Shown: positions 23,309 through 36,746, numbered from the stretch's first letter. The stretch is 64,000 nt of DNA from Nemophila menziesii (GCA_029959085.1 JARWIR010000017.1:23611507-23675506); one strand, 5' to 3'. Numbers and translations are program-made. Notes: generated by a model from the sequence alone, not told the origin.

Positions 23309-24842
23309 TGGTGTCGCCTAGGGTGTGATAAAAAATATGATAAAATAAGGTCAAGAAAACTACGCACTCTCACCCTAGACAGGCACAGTACTGCAAGTAT
23401 TACAGGACGTATGCAAGTTTTACTGATAAGTTAAGTTCGTTCTCAGGGGCTTAAGTGTGTTAATCGCGTGAGTAGGAATAACGAGTAAAAGTAAATAATT
23501 AAAAGACAGTAAATTAAAGAGATATGAATTTCGAAAATACTAAATTAACTAAGAAAATAAAAGATAGTAAATAAAATACGAAGAATATGAGATGAGAGAT
23601 ATAGCTCAGGTTTTACTAGTATGCACTAATCCTTCTAATTCTATCTATAAATCTAGTTAATAAGGGAGAATATTAGCTCTTGGTATACTTAGTCAGGATT
23701 CTAAATTCCCATACCTTAGACCTTGAGAGCGACTAAGGGGGCTACGGCACAACCAAGACGTGGTTTAGAATAGGGTTATCAAACGCTACTAAGGCCCTAA
23801 GAAATCGCAACAATCAATTGGTGATATGGTGATTAAAACAAACCCTAATGACTATCTTGGTAGAATCATGTTTTGTCAGAACTAATATCGACACTAGACA
23901 TTATGTGGTGGTTCAATAGTTAAACACCCTTTCAAGGAGACCATCTAACTACCATTAAAACAATCCTAAAGTGATCAGTTCTAGGAAAGACAATAAATCA
24001 AAACACATAAACAAATATAAAGTAAGTAGCTAATATCAGATTAAAACATATAATTACCAAAGAAACTTAGATAGAAGAATTAGAATTCATAGTTTATACA
24101 TGATGCAAAACCCAAGCTATGGGAGGTTTAGTTCATACCCGATGGAAATAAACTAAAAGAAATTACAAAAGACATCATCTTGCTCTCTACAATAAACTGG
24201 AAGAATAAAACCTTAAGAACTAATTACTATGAGGCAAGGATGATTTTACAAGTGATATAAGGGTGTATTTATAGGTGTTTAGAAGAACTAATTCGTTTTC
24301 TTGAGGAAGAGATAAAGTATTGGACTCCTAGCCCAACTCAAATTCGTATGGAAATAAAGATAAACACTGCTAGACCGTTTTGAGCATATCTTCTTCGTTA
24401 TTGGTCGGTTTGAGCTCCATAAGATACCAAAAGAATCGTAACAGAATTATCTTTGTCTCTACGAAAGGAAATTACCAAAATCGGCCTATTTCTTAGGTAA
24501 ATCGCCACTTCTTTAGGCGTGTTCTGCAGAATTCAGATTTAGGCAGCTTTTCCTTTTCCATCTTTTTAGCTTTTGTTTCCTTATCTCCAATTACCATGCT
24601 AATCTCTTTCCATAAGTTGTAGTCTTTGACTTGGACTCTAATTAATCTCCATAATTATCTTTAAAGCTTCACACTAAAATAAACAATTAAACCCAATATG
24701 CTCTAAAAACAATAATTCAACAAATCAAGACTCAAAATAGGAAAGTGCACTATTACTCAAGAAAATCGACATTAATGACTTCTAAAACACTAAAAATGAT
24801 GTCTCATCCTAACATAAATCTATCACAAATGAGGAGACATCA
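23309..24842 (-). repeat. gypsy LTR (5' LTR in element sense)
   Basis: 1534 bp, matching 9137-10669 with about 30 differences, including a 2-bp indel near 24272. The outer end ...ggagacatca is followed by the target duplication gaagt. In element sense this LTR should carry the promoter. Confidence 0.93.
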
Positions 24843-27800
24843 GAAGTGTTGGCGCGGTTTGGTTTCAATAACTCCTTTTTTGTTGAACCCTCTGGAAGTG
24901 CTTTCCCTTCTGGGGGGTTCTTGGTTTTGTGGCACTCGAATGTGCATCTTAGTATTTTGTTTAGTTGTAATTCCTATGTTATCGCGTTTATTAATGAACT
25001 TTCTTTTGCGTATTACATTGTATTTATACATGCCCCCAATGACTTTAAACTTAGACTCGAAACTTGGAATGAGATTACAAAGTGGAGCAAAGGGGTTAAA
25101 GAACCTTGGATAATCATTGGGGACTTCAATGAGATACTAAATATTACAGAAAAGCAAAGCAAGAATCAAGCTAACATAGATCATATTAATGCTTTCATTG
25201 ATTTTACTCATAATAACTCTCTGGCAGAAATTAATTCTAACATATGTTTTTTTACTTGGTCAAACAGGATGGAAGGAGAGAAGAATGTCAAAACAAGAAT
25301 AGATCGGGGGTTTACAACATATGAGTGGATGGAGAGATTTCCAAGATCACAGATTCATATTCCTCCGGCAATAGGGTCGGATCACTCCCCCTTACTCCTC
25401 CATTTTGATATGAATATGAAAATCGGAAAAAACACTTTAAATTTGAATCTAGGTGGCCAGATAATAATAATTGTAAAAGGGTCATCGATGATAGTTGGAG
25501 AATTCCCCAAGATAGAATACCTATACCAAACTTTATAAAAAAAAGGGAATTTACAAAAAAAGAACTGAGTAAGTGGAGTTCGAAAAACTTTAGAAATCAT
25601 GAAAAAACTATCAAAAACCTTCAAGATAAACTTATAAAGTTGAACAAAATAAATGATTGTAAGGATAATACCAAAGAAGAAAACGAAATTAAAGAAAAAA
25701 TAAAAATAGAATATGAAAAAGAAGAAAAATATTGGTGCGATAGAGCTAGACAAAATTGGCTTATTTACGGGGACAAAAATACGATTTTTTTTCATTTAGC
25801 CACCATTAAACGAAGGAAACTAAAGAGAATTACTAGAATTAAAAATAAAGATGGAAATTGGACGGATGACTCAGAGGACATTAAAGGTTGCTTCCAAGAT
25901 TATTATAGAAATCTTTTTAAAGAAAATGTAGGGGACGAAGAACTAATGCAAAAGGCCATCGAATTCATTAAACCACGTGTTACGAACAGTATGAACGCGG
26001 AGTTAACAAAGAAACCGACTATTGAAGAAGTTGAGAAAGCAGTTTCAGAATTGTCAGCTTCAAAAGCTCCTGGACACTATGGACTTAATGGTAAGTTTTA
26101 CAAAGAATTTTGGGATATTATAAAAATTGATGTAATACAGGTTATTATGGAGTTCTTTGAAAACAATTGCTCAGTGGAAACAATCAATGACACATTAATA
26201 ACGCTCATCCCAAAAGGTACGATACAAGAGAACTTAGGATACTTCAGACCAATTTCTTGTGTCAATTTCATTTACAAAATCATTACAAAAATTCTTTCTA
26301 ATCGATTAAGAGAAATTATGAACAATATTATCTCCCCAACGTAATCGGCTTTCATCAAAGGTCGAGAGATCCAGGATAATATGATTATTGCACAAGAGAT
26401 CTCCTTTTTTATGAGTAGGAAACGGAAAAATAAGAAACATATGGCGGCTATTAAAGTCGACATGGCTAAGGCATATGATCAGGTAAGATGGACCTTTATT
26501 TTTAAAGTTCTGGAGAAGCTAGGGTTTTGCGAAACTTGGATAAATTGGATGAGGAATTGTATCACCTCTGTTTCTTTTAATATTAACATTAACGGGGAAA
26601 GATTGGAAAACTTCAAACCAGGTAGGGGCCTCAGACAAGGTGACCCACTCTCCCCTTTTTTGTTTCTATCATGACTGAATCTCTCATTAGCATCATTGAT
26701 CATTACATTAGAAAAAAATGATTAATGGTATCAAAATTAACAGGAATTGTCCGACGATTTCTCACCTTTTGTTTGCAGATGACTCTCTATTTTTTATTGA
26801 CTTAGAAGGAACGAATATTGATCATTTAAAGGAATGTTTTGACATATATTGTGCGGGGTCGATACAACGAATCAATTTCCACAAATCGGCCATCATCTTT
26901 AGCAAAGAAACACCTAGTAATATCAAAAATGAAATAACGATAAAAATGGACATCGAAGAAACGGAGGATCTGGGATATTATCTAGGTATACCACTTTGTC
27001 ATAAAAGATCAAAGGTAGAATCTCTAGAATGGATAGCAAAAAAAGTGTTTAAAAATACAGAAGGATGGAAAGCAAAACTTCTTTCGGAGGGGGCAAAGAA
27101 GTACTCATTAAAGCAATCCTCCAGGCCATTCCCAATTACTATATGTCTATTTTTTCTTTTCCAATTAATTTCTGTAATAAACTCATTTCTGCCATTTCTA
27201 ATTTCTGGTGGAGTTCAGGTGAAAGAAACAGGATACATTGGGTAGCATGGAAAAAAATATCTGTTAGCAAATTAATCGGAGGTCTGGGATTTAAGGATTT
27301 CAGAAAAATGAACACAGTCCTATTAGCAGCTCAAGCTTGGAGACTAATGAATAGCCCGGATAATCTAGCAGCAAGACTCCTTAAAGGTATTTATTTTAAT
27401 AAATCTAGTTTATTAACATGTAAACTTAGACAAAGCAGGACTTGGAGCTGCGCAAGCATTATAGAAGGAAGGGACTTTATCACAAAACGCGGGATAAAAA
27501 TGATAGGAAACGGGAAAGACACAAATATCTGGAATGAGAGATGGATATATACTAAATGGAAATTAGAGAAACCGGAAGGATCAAATCTCACAAAAGTTAA
27601 AGAACTAATGAAGGATGGTAAAGATGAATGGGACTTTGAAAAACTCGATAACCTCTTCCCAGAACCAATTATACATCTTATCCGGAGAACAAAAATAAAA
27701 GAATTTGATACGAAAGATAAATTTATTTGGCCCTTTTCAAAAGATGGTAAATACGATACAAAAACAGGATACAAAGTGATGATAGAAGAGCAAAACATTA

Positions 27801-28891
27801 ATAAAGCCACAACAACGGGGACTAGAGTAATGTAAGAATCAGAAATTTGGAAAACTATATGGAACTCCAACATCCCCAAGAAGATAAAGCTATTTATGTC
27901 GAGATTGGTTAATAACGCAATCCCAACTAGAGATAATTTGTATAAAAGGAAGTGTGCAGATGCCACAAACTGCTTATGGTGTAATCACGAAAAAGAGGAT
28001 GTAGAACACATACTTCTACATTGCACTATGTGCAAGGATATTTGGGCAGGATCTATTCTACAAATAAAAATTCGAGATATACAAGAGGACAAGATAGATG
28101 AGTGGTTTCTTAAGATCATTAAGACGTTCACAAAAGGAGGATGGGATGAGAAAGTAATACGAGACTTTATAATGATCAACCTGTGGAACATTTGGAAAGC
28201 AAAGATGAAAGCAATACATGAAGGAGTAGCAGTTAATGGAACAGGGATCAATATTGCGTCAAAAAAATTAATGCAAGAAGTTCATGGGATTAATTGGCTC
28301 ATAGAAAATTACAAAGGACTAAATAACAGAGAGGAAACGAACGAGGGTACCAATAGAGACGAACAAGATCAAGATATTTCTTTTTTCTGCGATGCATCCT
28401 TTTCAAATAAATGGGAACCCACTGGAGTTGCAGTTCTAGGTTTTCACAAGGAGCACAACACACCTATTGAACACATCGATACTCTAGAATGCAACTCGGT
28501 TCTGGAAGGTGAAGCAAGGGCAGTCCTCAAAGCCACACAAATTGGTGCAAATTTTCCAGGAAAAAAGTTAGTAATCCACTCAGATAACCTTGAGATTGTT
28601 CAAGGTATAAAGCAGGTGTCAGCAGTACGTTGGAATATCCAACCCATCCTACAAAAAATTATCCACAATGCTGAATAGCTGGGGCAAGTTTCCTTCAAAC
28701 ATATCAATAGGAAGCTCAACAGTAAAGCAGATAAATTGGCGAAAGAAGCTAGGCACGCGGCAACCTCTTTTAATCGAAATACGATTAGTATTTTCGATTT
28801 GTCCTCTTTGTTTAGTAAATTAGGAATAGGATGATTGTTTTTGTTTCCGGTGCTTAGGCACCTCCTAACGTAAAAAAAAAAACAACTTAAT

Positions 28892-29513
28892 GAATAAAAA
28901 ATTAAATATAATACTAATAATTAATATTACAAATATGGTATAGACGAGGCGACTGTCATGAAACTTCGTTATGAAGGTTGGGTTCAATGTTATACGGATT
29001 TGACAGAGGATGAAGGATGGAATTTAATGAAGGAGAACAGGGCGCATGAGAAATGTTCCGATCTGAGAACAATGGGGAAGAATACTACATGATGGAATTT
29101 AGCAGTTTGGACTGGTTTATGTTGGATCGTTATTTATTGGTGGAGTGTGAATGAGTACTGGGCTTATAGGGCTTATTTAGGAAATAGGAAGGGAATAAAA
29201 TGGAACTTTGGAGATGGAACAATCAAAAAAAATTGGGCAAATATAAATGCTAAGGATAGTAGTGGGCTTGGTTGGATCAAATTTTATAAGCTAATGGAAA
29301 TTAAAATTTGGGTCAAATTTAGTTTGTTGAGAAGAAACATGAATTGGAAAAGGTATGATTATTTGGATATTAGCAATAGTGTGATAGGAATGTAGAATTT
29401 ATATAGAATATTAAGTGCTAGCGAGTGAAAAAGGGTTATTATGAGACGCGAAGGGGTAAAGATTAATTTAATCAGGGATATCCAGTCTGTCCCAAGACGT
29501 CCGAGGAAGTTCA
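28892..29513 (+). other. probable LINE C leader/ORF1 remnant
   Basis: This stretch sits between the LINE A target duplication and the start of LINE C ORF2. A short open stretch (29147-29395) has no recognisable domain. The last codons before 29515 read KTSEEVQ and then TGA, which would be the ORF1 stop. By position this is the decayed 3' part of LINE C ORF1, but the similarity is too weak for me to prove it. Confidence 0.35.
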
Positions 29514-32500
29514 GTGAGTACGTTGGTTTGGAACTGTCAGGGTAATACGGGTGTCCTTGACAAAATCCAGTATCAAGTCCGCGATAAGAAGGTACAAACC
29601 AGGTGTTGCTTGTTTTTTTGAAACCATGTTATGTGCTAAAGATGCTATTAATGTCTTAAAAAACTTTAAATATGTGAATAGTTATATTAGGGATCCTGTC
29701 GAAAATGCTTACCATTCCGGCGACATTTTAATTATATGGCAAGCGGATATTAAGTTAGAAGTTATTATGTTTAGTGAGCATTTTGTAATCATATATATTA
29801 ATGATGTATATTTTCCCTACTATATTGTATGTGAGCATGCCATAGATAATTTTGAACAATGGTTAAAACTGTGGGAAGTAATAACTATATGGAATAACCA
29901 TGGATAATTATTGGCGACTTCATTGATATTCAGAATAATTATGAAAAATTGAGTAACACACCCCTGAATAATAGACGTATACAAGAGTTTACCTTATTTA
30001 TCTCGAATAATGGTCTAATTGAAATTCATTCTCATGGTTGTTATTTTACATGGACTAATAGAAGGGCTGACAAACTCGTCAAGGTCAAACTTGATCGAGC
30101 TTTTGCTTCCAGTGATTGGTTGAACAGGTATACATACGCACAAATTTTATTTCCACCGGCAGTTAGATCAGATCATTGCCTGTTGATTTTACAATATGAT
30201 CAATCAATGAATATAGGACAAAGATGGTTCAAATTCGAGACAATGTTGGTTGAACACGAACAGTTCAAAGAAGTGGTTAAAATAGTGTGGGGTGACCTTG
30301 GGTAAGAGGAATCCTTACCTATTTAAATAGAAAAAATAGATCATACTATTATATCACTTAACAGATGGAGCAAACAAACTTTTAAGAACAATGCAAATAA
30401 AATTAAGGAATTGACGAACTGGTAATATTAGAAAATCAAGTTCATACAAAAGAAGGATATGAAGAACATGTACAAATCAAAGAGGAGATAAAAAAAGTAT
30501 ATGAAGCTGAGGAGAAATACTGGTATGATCGGGCGAGGAAAGGATGGATAAAATATGGGGACAAAAATACAAATTTTTTATACCTGTCTTCAATCAGTAT
30601 ACGAAACGCGAACCGGATAAATCGCATAAAAAATAGAGATGGAATTTGGAAAGAGGAAATATCAGAGGTCAGAAATAGTTTTCAAGATTAGTATATTTAA
30701 AGAGCGTAATACAGATTGCATGGAAGAGGCAATATAAGGCATTACAGAGAAGATTACGGCATAAATGAATGACAAATTAACTCAACAACCAACAATGGAA
30801 GAGGTCGGAAAAATGGTCTTTGACATGTCGCCATCCAAAGCGCCAAGACCAGACGGACTAAATGGTGGATTGTATCAGGAATATTGGCATATTATAAAAC
30901 ATGATGTGTTACTAATGGTTCAGGATTTTTATCAATAATAATATTTCTCTCGATGAGCTAAATGAAACATTGATTACTCTAGAAACAGAAGAAAAAATAT
31001 ATGACTGTCGACCGATCTCATGTGTTAATTTTAGTTATAAAATTATTGCAAAAATATTGGTGAACATGTTACAAGAATTCATGAATAAACTATTATCTCC
31101 CACACAGGTAACATTCATCTAAGGGAGAGCGATCCATGACAATATTCTAATAGCGCAGGAAGTCTCTTTCTACATGAAAAGTAAAAGGAAAAATGTTAAA
31201 CCAATGGCAGCAATCAAACTAGATATGGAAAAAACTTATGATCAGGTAAGATGAGATTTTATGTTATTAGTTTTGAAAAGGCTAGGGTTCAATGACAAAT
31301 GGATTAATTGGATCTCGAACTGCTTATCATCGGTTACGTTTCAAATCAATTTTAATGGTGAGAGGCTACGTAAATTCAAACTAGAAAATGGACTAAGACA
31401 AGGAGATCCTTTATCTCCTTTCCTATTCTCCTAAATGACAAAATCTCTTGTAAGTCTAATTGAGAAAAAAGTGGAACAAAAAAAATTTAAAGGTATTCAA
31501 ATCACAAGAAATTGTCTGGTTATTTCACACTTACTATTTGCTGATGATTCATTATTTTTCCTAATAATTGAAGGAAATGAGATTGAAGAATTTCGGGACT
31601 GTATAACTAGATATTGTGCAAGTTCTAGACAACAAATTGATTTTGATAAATCTTCGATCTATTTCAGCCAGGACACACCAGCTGAGCAAAGGGTACAAGT
31701 AAGTAATATACTGGGCATAGAAGAGAAAGACGATCTAGCAAAATACTTAGGTATTCCCTTATGCCATAAAAGATCAAAGGTACAATCATTACAATAGATA
31801 GCAAAGAAATTGTTTGAAAAAACGAAAGGCATGCACACTTGTTATCAGGCGGGGTAAAAGAAGTGCTTATCAAAGCTGTCTTACAAGCACTACCAACCTA
31901 TTCGATGTTTATTTTTTCTTTTCCTATTACATTCTGCAACAAATTAATATCTGCAATTTCAAACTTTTGGTGTAACTCAGGGGAAAAATCACGGATACAC
32001 TGGATGGCTTGGGAGAAATTAGCAGTTATCAAGTTACTAGGAGGATCGGCCTTCAAGGATTTCAAGCGTATGAATACATCATTACTGGCGGCACAAGCAT
32101 AAAGGATACTAAATAATCCCAACACATTAGCAGCTCGACTGCTAAAAGGTATATATTTCTCAAAAAGTAACTTTCTCGATGTTAAGATAAGACAATCTCG
32201 AACATGGTCTACTAGAATGAAGTGATCTGTTTAAGAAATACGGATGATACCAAATAGGAAATGGATAATATTATTAATATTTGGATTGATAAATGGTTAG
32301 ACATGCAACTGAAGCTAGAATAGCCTAATGAGTGTACCATTCAATAAGTCAATGAGTTATTGATTAATGAAACTACATAATGGAAAAAGGAGTCAAAGCC
32401 AATAATTCTGATTATCTTGAGTGAAAGAATACTCTCGAAGGACAAGAAATATAAGTTTATATGGCCATATGCAACTAATGGAGAATATGTAACAAAACAT

Positions 32501-33534
32501 GTTACAAATTGCTTATGGATCATGAATTGTTTTAAGAGCCTCACCAGTCGGAAAACATACCATCGGGAAGTAGCTTATGGAAGACAATATGTAGGTCGAA
32601 TGTACCAAATAAGGTACGAATATTCAATTGGAAAGCTTGTAATAATGCAATCCCAACTGGTAAGAATTTAGAAAAAAATAAATGTGAAGTAGTAGCAGAG
32701 TGTAGATGGTGTAATATAGAAAAAGAAACAATAGTACATCTAGTCCTTACATGTGGGGTTGCAAAAATGGTTTGGGCTGGATCAACATTACAAATCAACA
32801 TCCAACCTAGCGAAATAGATTTGGGACAATGGTTGATAAAAATAGTAGAGACCTATACCAATGGAGGATGGCAAAAAGAAATAGTAATATCTACGTTCTA
32901 CTTACGATTTGGAACTTGTGGAAAGATAAAATGAGAAGCAGGCACAACAATTAAGAAATAGAACCAGATGAGATAATCTGGATCACCAATAGAAGTATGA
33001 CTGAGCATTTTGGGAGCGATTGGTATAGAAATGAACAGACCAGAATATGAGAACAGAGAGACCAATAACAGAAGACGGCGGTGTTGTTTTTCAAACCAAT
33101 ATCGCGTTTACTTGTGATGCGTCGTTTGATCAGGCACATAATCCTACGGGAGTTGGTATTGTACAAATTAAGAAAAGTGATGGCTCTCGAGTAGATCATA
33201 GCACGAGTATATTATGTAACAGAAGGAAAAGCTCAAGTAGACATAACTGCTTTGGAAATAGGGAAGCAATATCCGAATGAGGAGAAAACTATCTTCTCAG
33301 ATAACCTTGAAGTAATTCAAGGAATCAAGCAAGTGTCAGCCACTAGTTGGAGACTCAAGCCATGGGTAAGACATATAAACACACTGGCAACAAAGGTTGG
33401 CCCAATCTACTTTGAACATATCCTACGATGGCTTAATACCAGAGCAGACACGCTAGCAAGAAAGGCCAGACATAGGGCGATGAAAACATTGGGGTGATAT
33501 GTTGATTCAGTTCTCTAAATTAGGTATAGGGTAA
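29514..33534 (+). pseudogene. LINE C ORF2 (endonuclease-RT-RNase H), heavily decayed
   Basis: The start is GTG in place of ATG (29514), followed by a STLVWNCQGN segment. Pieces in shifting frames follow. Endonuclease: HSHGCYFTWTNRRADKLVKV and RSDHCLL at about 30170. Reverse transcriptase: [13 protein letters not shown] near 31400 and FADDS at 31537-31551. RNase H: AFTCDASFDQ at about 33110, then FSDNLEVIQGIKQVSA, ending SKLGIG before TAA at 33534. A 9-base poly(A) at about 33578 closes the element. It is closer to LINE A than to B or D; the SDNLE-(V/I)-(I/V)-QGIKQVSA segment is shared. Over ten stops and shifts make it inactive. Confidence 0.85.
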
Positions 33535-33662
33535 TTTTATGATTGTGATGTCTTAGTTTGTAATTTACTTAAATGTAAAAAAAAACTTTAAAATAAATAA
33601 ACTATTTTTTTAAAAGAATAGAATAATTTTTTTTGTATTTAAACAAAATTATATATTAGAAG

Positions 33663-34555
33663 GGGTATTTGTTAAAAGAAACCTAATAAAGGTACTTAAT
33701 TGTTAAATATAGCCTTTAATAATTTATTTTATAAAAATATCTAATGAAATAATTATTTATATAAAATATCCTCTATATCTTTTTATACCTTTACTACTCT
33801 TATTATTAAATATTTTTTTAAATACAATCTTTACTTTTTAATATTAAATAAATAGCAGGGCACTTCCATCACCACCACCACCACCACCACCACCATGTAT
33901 TTAACCACCGCTACAGCCACCACAATCACAACCACCACCACAACCACCACCACCACCTACTACTAATTACACTACACACGCGTGCGTCCATGATTTTTTT
34001 AAAAATCGTCATAACTTATTCTAAAAAAATCTAAAAAATAAAAAGATTGCATTTTTGGATAAAACATATAATATTTACGTCTATGATTTTTTTGTTTTTT
34101 ATAGTTCTTTTTCGCAAAAATGAAATTCATTGTTCTAAACATGAAATTCACTTCATTGTTCGAAACAGTGAATTTTTTTCGCAAACATGAAATTCACAGC
34201 TGAAACAATGAATTTCATGTCTGCAAAAAAAAACCATAAGCGTAAATATTAATCTACTTTATCCAAAAATGAATTTTTTTTATTTTTCTGATTTTTTTAA
34301 AATTAGTTATGACGATTTAAAAAAAATCATAGACGCGTGCGCGTGTGATCAAATAAGTAGTAAGTGGTGGTGGTGGTGACGGTGGTGGTGCTTGTGGTGA
34401 TGGTGCTTGTGGATTCGTTGAGTTTGTAGTGATGGTAGTGGTGGTGGTGGTTGTTGTGGTGGTGGTAGTAATAGGGTGGTGGTGGTGCAACGGTATTTTT
34501 GTCAAGAGATGTTTTTAATTAATAATTTTATTACGGGATGTTTTTAGCAAATAAG
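33663..34555. mobile_element. foldback-type element with CAC/GTG-rich inverted arms
   Basis: The left arm 33868-34085 and the right arm 34234-34488 are imperfect reverse complements. Both run from a (CAC)n/(GTG)n tract through an acacgcgtgcg-like motif, catgattttttt, cgtcataact and tttttggataaa to atatttacg. Weaker inverted similarity continues outward: tatttgttaaaag at about 33668 faces the complement of ttttagcaaata at about 34541. The centre (34120-34225) has its own small inverted repeats of atgaaattca. No ORF. Outer limits are approximate and no target duplication was found. Confidence 0.65.
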
Positions 34556-35060
34556 TTTTTTAGGCATTTATAGATTAATTACTCATATTAAAAAGTAAAT
34601 TATAATTTTTTTAAAAACACGATATTTCCCTTGATGTCAACATTGACTTCAGCATGTTGATTTCATTTAACGTCCTCATCGTCTATAAAGAACATATCTG
34701 ATTTGAATTGCAAAAGACAAATGTTTCCCTCAGTCATGGATGTGCTCAAGTTGTTTCGAAAATCATCTATCATTGCCATTACAACTCACTGAAGCTCTAT
34801 ATCCGCCGTCATAGGAGCTCGATTGAGCTCAAGATATTCCATTAAACTCTACTTCGTTCGAGACCTTCGATATGATATTTTTGTCATCGTGAAACCATAG
34901 ATCCACCTTCGAACCGTCGTGACTCTAACAATAAGAATCATAAGAAAGAATTTTCGGTGAGCAGGGAGGGATGAGTAGAAAGTATTTTCAGCCAATTGAG
35001 TTTTGATTGTGTGTAAAATAGAGTTTGTTGAAATTATAATTAAATAAATATTGAGGGTTT
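34556..35060. other. spacer without recognised gene
   Basis: AT-rich sequence before the 5' LTR of copia X2. About 34640-34930 has more balanced composition but no reading frame or motif that I recognise. Confidence 0.4.
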
Positions 35061-36744
35061 TGTTGGAATTATGCCCTATCCCCGATCGTCTTGTAATAAA
35101 TTGAGCACAAGTGTTTACTGTACACGATAATAGTTATCCCTACAGTTTTGATTAAAGAAATTGTTTCCTCGAATCTATGACAAGCTTTTATGATTATGGT
35201 ATTAATCTACATAATATGAAGGCAGGTCCTTTGATTAAGTTACGAACTAGATACCATAAGGTGTTATGATAATGAGAATCTAGCTCATAGGACTTAATCT
35301 AAACATGTTCTTAATCGTAGGATCATCGAGTTAGGACCTCGATGATCCGGTTAGATTAATATGTAGCTAACGAGTATTTATTGAATAAATATCGGTAGTT
35401 CTCGTTTACAGAGTTAGGTTTATAGATAATGCACATAGAGATGTGATTATCAACCTGACTAAAACTAGAGATTCCTAATGGTTAATTACCTTGAACTGTC
35501 AAGTAGGTTAATCTCTAGAAGGAATTTTATGCTTGTAATCCTTTGACCTGAGATCATCACTACTGTTGTGTATATGCTTGTTGTCTTTTGATACTGGACT
35601 TCTAGTGTGTCATAATTCTAGTCGAAAGGATATTGGACACAACTAAGTATGTATGCTCCTAGGGATGAGTCAAGATGGAATCTATCAACTCTAGGTAAAG
35701 AGTTTGAGTTCTACGATGTCATAAGATTATAACGATTGTATTAAGTCCTTGGCCAAGGTGATAGAATGAATGAAGAAAGGTGTTTCTTAGGTCATTCGTC
35801 AATCGTTGATAATCGACGTGTAACGTAGTTTGTTTTTCTAAATGGGATTTGACAGTTGTACCATATCCCAGGATAATCCGGAGCTGTAAAGATAGAGGGA
35901 ATACGTGTATGATCCTTCACCGGGTTCTTTGTACATAGTTACTTCACGTTCTCCGGTCGTTGGGGAGTGTTGTTAGACACCAACCTCGATTAGTGTTTAA
36001 TTTAATTAACTACTACCGGTTTAACGATGAACACACGTAGTCGCACACTAACGAGTGCATTGAACTTGCTTCATGACGTTAATTAATTTTATTATTAAAT
36101 AATAAATATTAATTAATTATATACTTGGAATATTGGTATATTAATTTGTGCAAATTAATATTCTAATATAGGACTGATCTAAGACAAAAGAGAAAAAAAG
36201 AAAAAAAATGATTGACTAGTTCGTGGATCAAACCATGTACCTCCAGTAATGTGAAATGTGTCACTAACCGCTGGGCTAGTCAAGTGTTTTTGTATGATGA
36301 AGAAGGTCCAAGTCCATTTAACAGGTGGTAATGGACCAAATTATTAAGATAATTAAATTCATTATACGTTCCTGACTTTTCCTATTCTTTGTCTTTTCAT
36401 TTTCTTCTGTTGGGTTTCTAATATAATGAGAGCCATTATACAGAGATAACTTCTCATCAGTTTTCTTCCAAGAAAAAACCCCACAAGAAAGAACAAGCAT
36501 TTTTTTTGGTTTCCAGGTCTGAATTTTGATTCTGAAAGCAAGACTCAAACTCGGTATGCAAAGCGTGGAGATTTCAAGTTTTTGAAGTTGGGATTGGGCA
36601 ATTCGATTTTCATACAACAACTTATGGTATGTAATCGAATTTTTCTTTGTTTTAAATTCTTAAATCACAACTAGATGGTTTTAGGATTGCAATATATTTT
36701 TTCCACTGCGTATATTCGATATAACAGGTATTGCGATTCCTTCA
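35061..36744 (+). repeat. copia X2 5' LTR
   Basis: 1684 bp, TGTTGGAATT to ATTCCTTCA, immediately followed by the primer-binding site, which fixes the 3' limit. The tRNA-like antisense block of this family is at about 36219-36282. Confidence 0.9.
36219..36282 (-). other. tRNA-like A/B-box block in copia X2 5' LTR
   Basis: Minus-strand A box TAGCCCAGCGG (36268-36278) and B-box-like GGTTTGATCC (36225-36234), with the same spacing as at 3313-3376. The B box has one change from that copy. Confidence 0.45.
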
Positions 36745-36746
36745 AT

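Larger units (their letters stand above)
9137..24842 (-). mobile_element. Athila-like Ty3/gypsy element, non-autonomous, with nested LINE B
   Basis: Complete minus-strand element with 5-bp target duplication gaagt at 9132-9136 and 24843-24847. The LTRs are 9137-10669 and 23309-24842 and differ at about 30 positions by eye (about 2%), so the insertion is fairly recent. Order in element sense: 5' LTR, tRNA-Asp primer site, gag-protease frame, spacer with palindromes, env-position ORF, long non-coding stretch holding LINE B, polypurine tract, 3' LTR. No reverse transcriptase, RNase H or integrase core is present. Without LINE B the element is about 9.6 kb. Confidence 0.9.
8982..28834 (+). pseudogene. 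LINE A ORF2 (endonuclease-RT-RNase H), interrupted by gypsy insertion
   Basis: ORF2 opens at ATG 8982 with a segment of the conserved FWNVQGL type and meets a stop at about 9015. The gypsy element cuts it at 9137, and it resumes at 24843 in the apurinic-type endonuclease, with IIGDFNEI and GSDHSP motifs. Reverse transcriptase follows: FADDS with its aspartates at 26772-26783, and [11 protein letters not shown] just before. Then come a zinc-ribbon region around CLWCNHEKEDVEHILLHC and RNase H from FFCDASF (about 28380) to the end SKLGIG. Breaks include frameshifts near 25430, 26670 and 27100 and stops at about 26342, 27833 and 28676. The RNase H tail is known in plant L1 elements. Inactive copy, closest here to LINE C. 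Confidence 0.9.
6329..28880 (+). mobile_element. LINE A, full-length plant L1 with RNase H, split by a gypsy element
   Basis: The target-site duplication aacaacttaat lies at 6318-6328 and again at 28881-28891, right after a poly(A) tract. Between them are a 5' leader of about 980 bp, ORF1 (7309-8985), ORF2 (8982-28834) and a short 3' UTR. The 15.7-kb gypsy element at 9137-24842 interrupts ORF2 near its start. Without it the LINE is about 6.8 kb, a usual length for a complete plant L1. Both ORFs carry several stops and frameshifts, so it is inactive. Confidence 0.9.

Noticed and set aside
27391..27966. 191-codon minus-strand frame
   Set aside because: Antisense to LINE A ORF2, whose sense frame shows clear RT/RNase H motifs.
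36318..36620. Minus-strand frame in the copia X LTR, also seen at 51462-51704
   Set aside because: It recurs only because the LTR is repeated; no domain, and it is disrupted in the third LTR.
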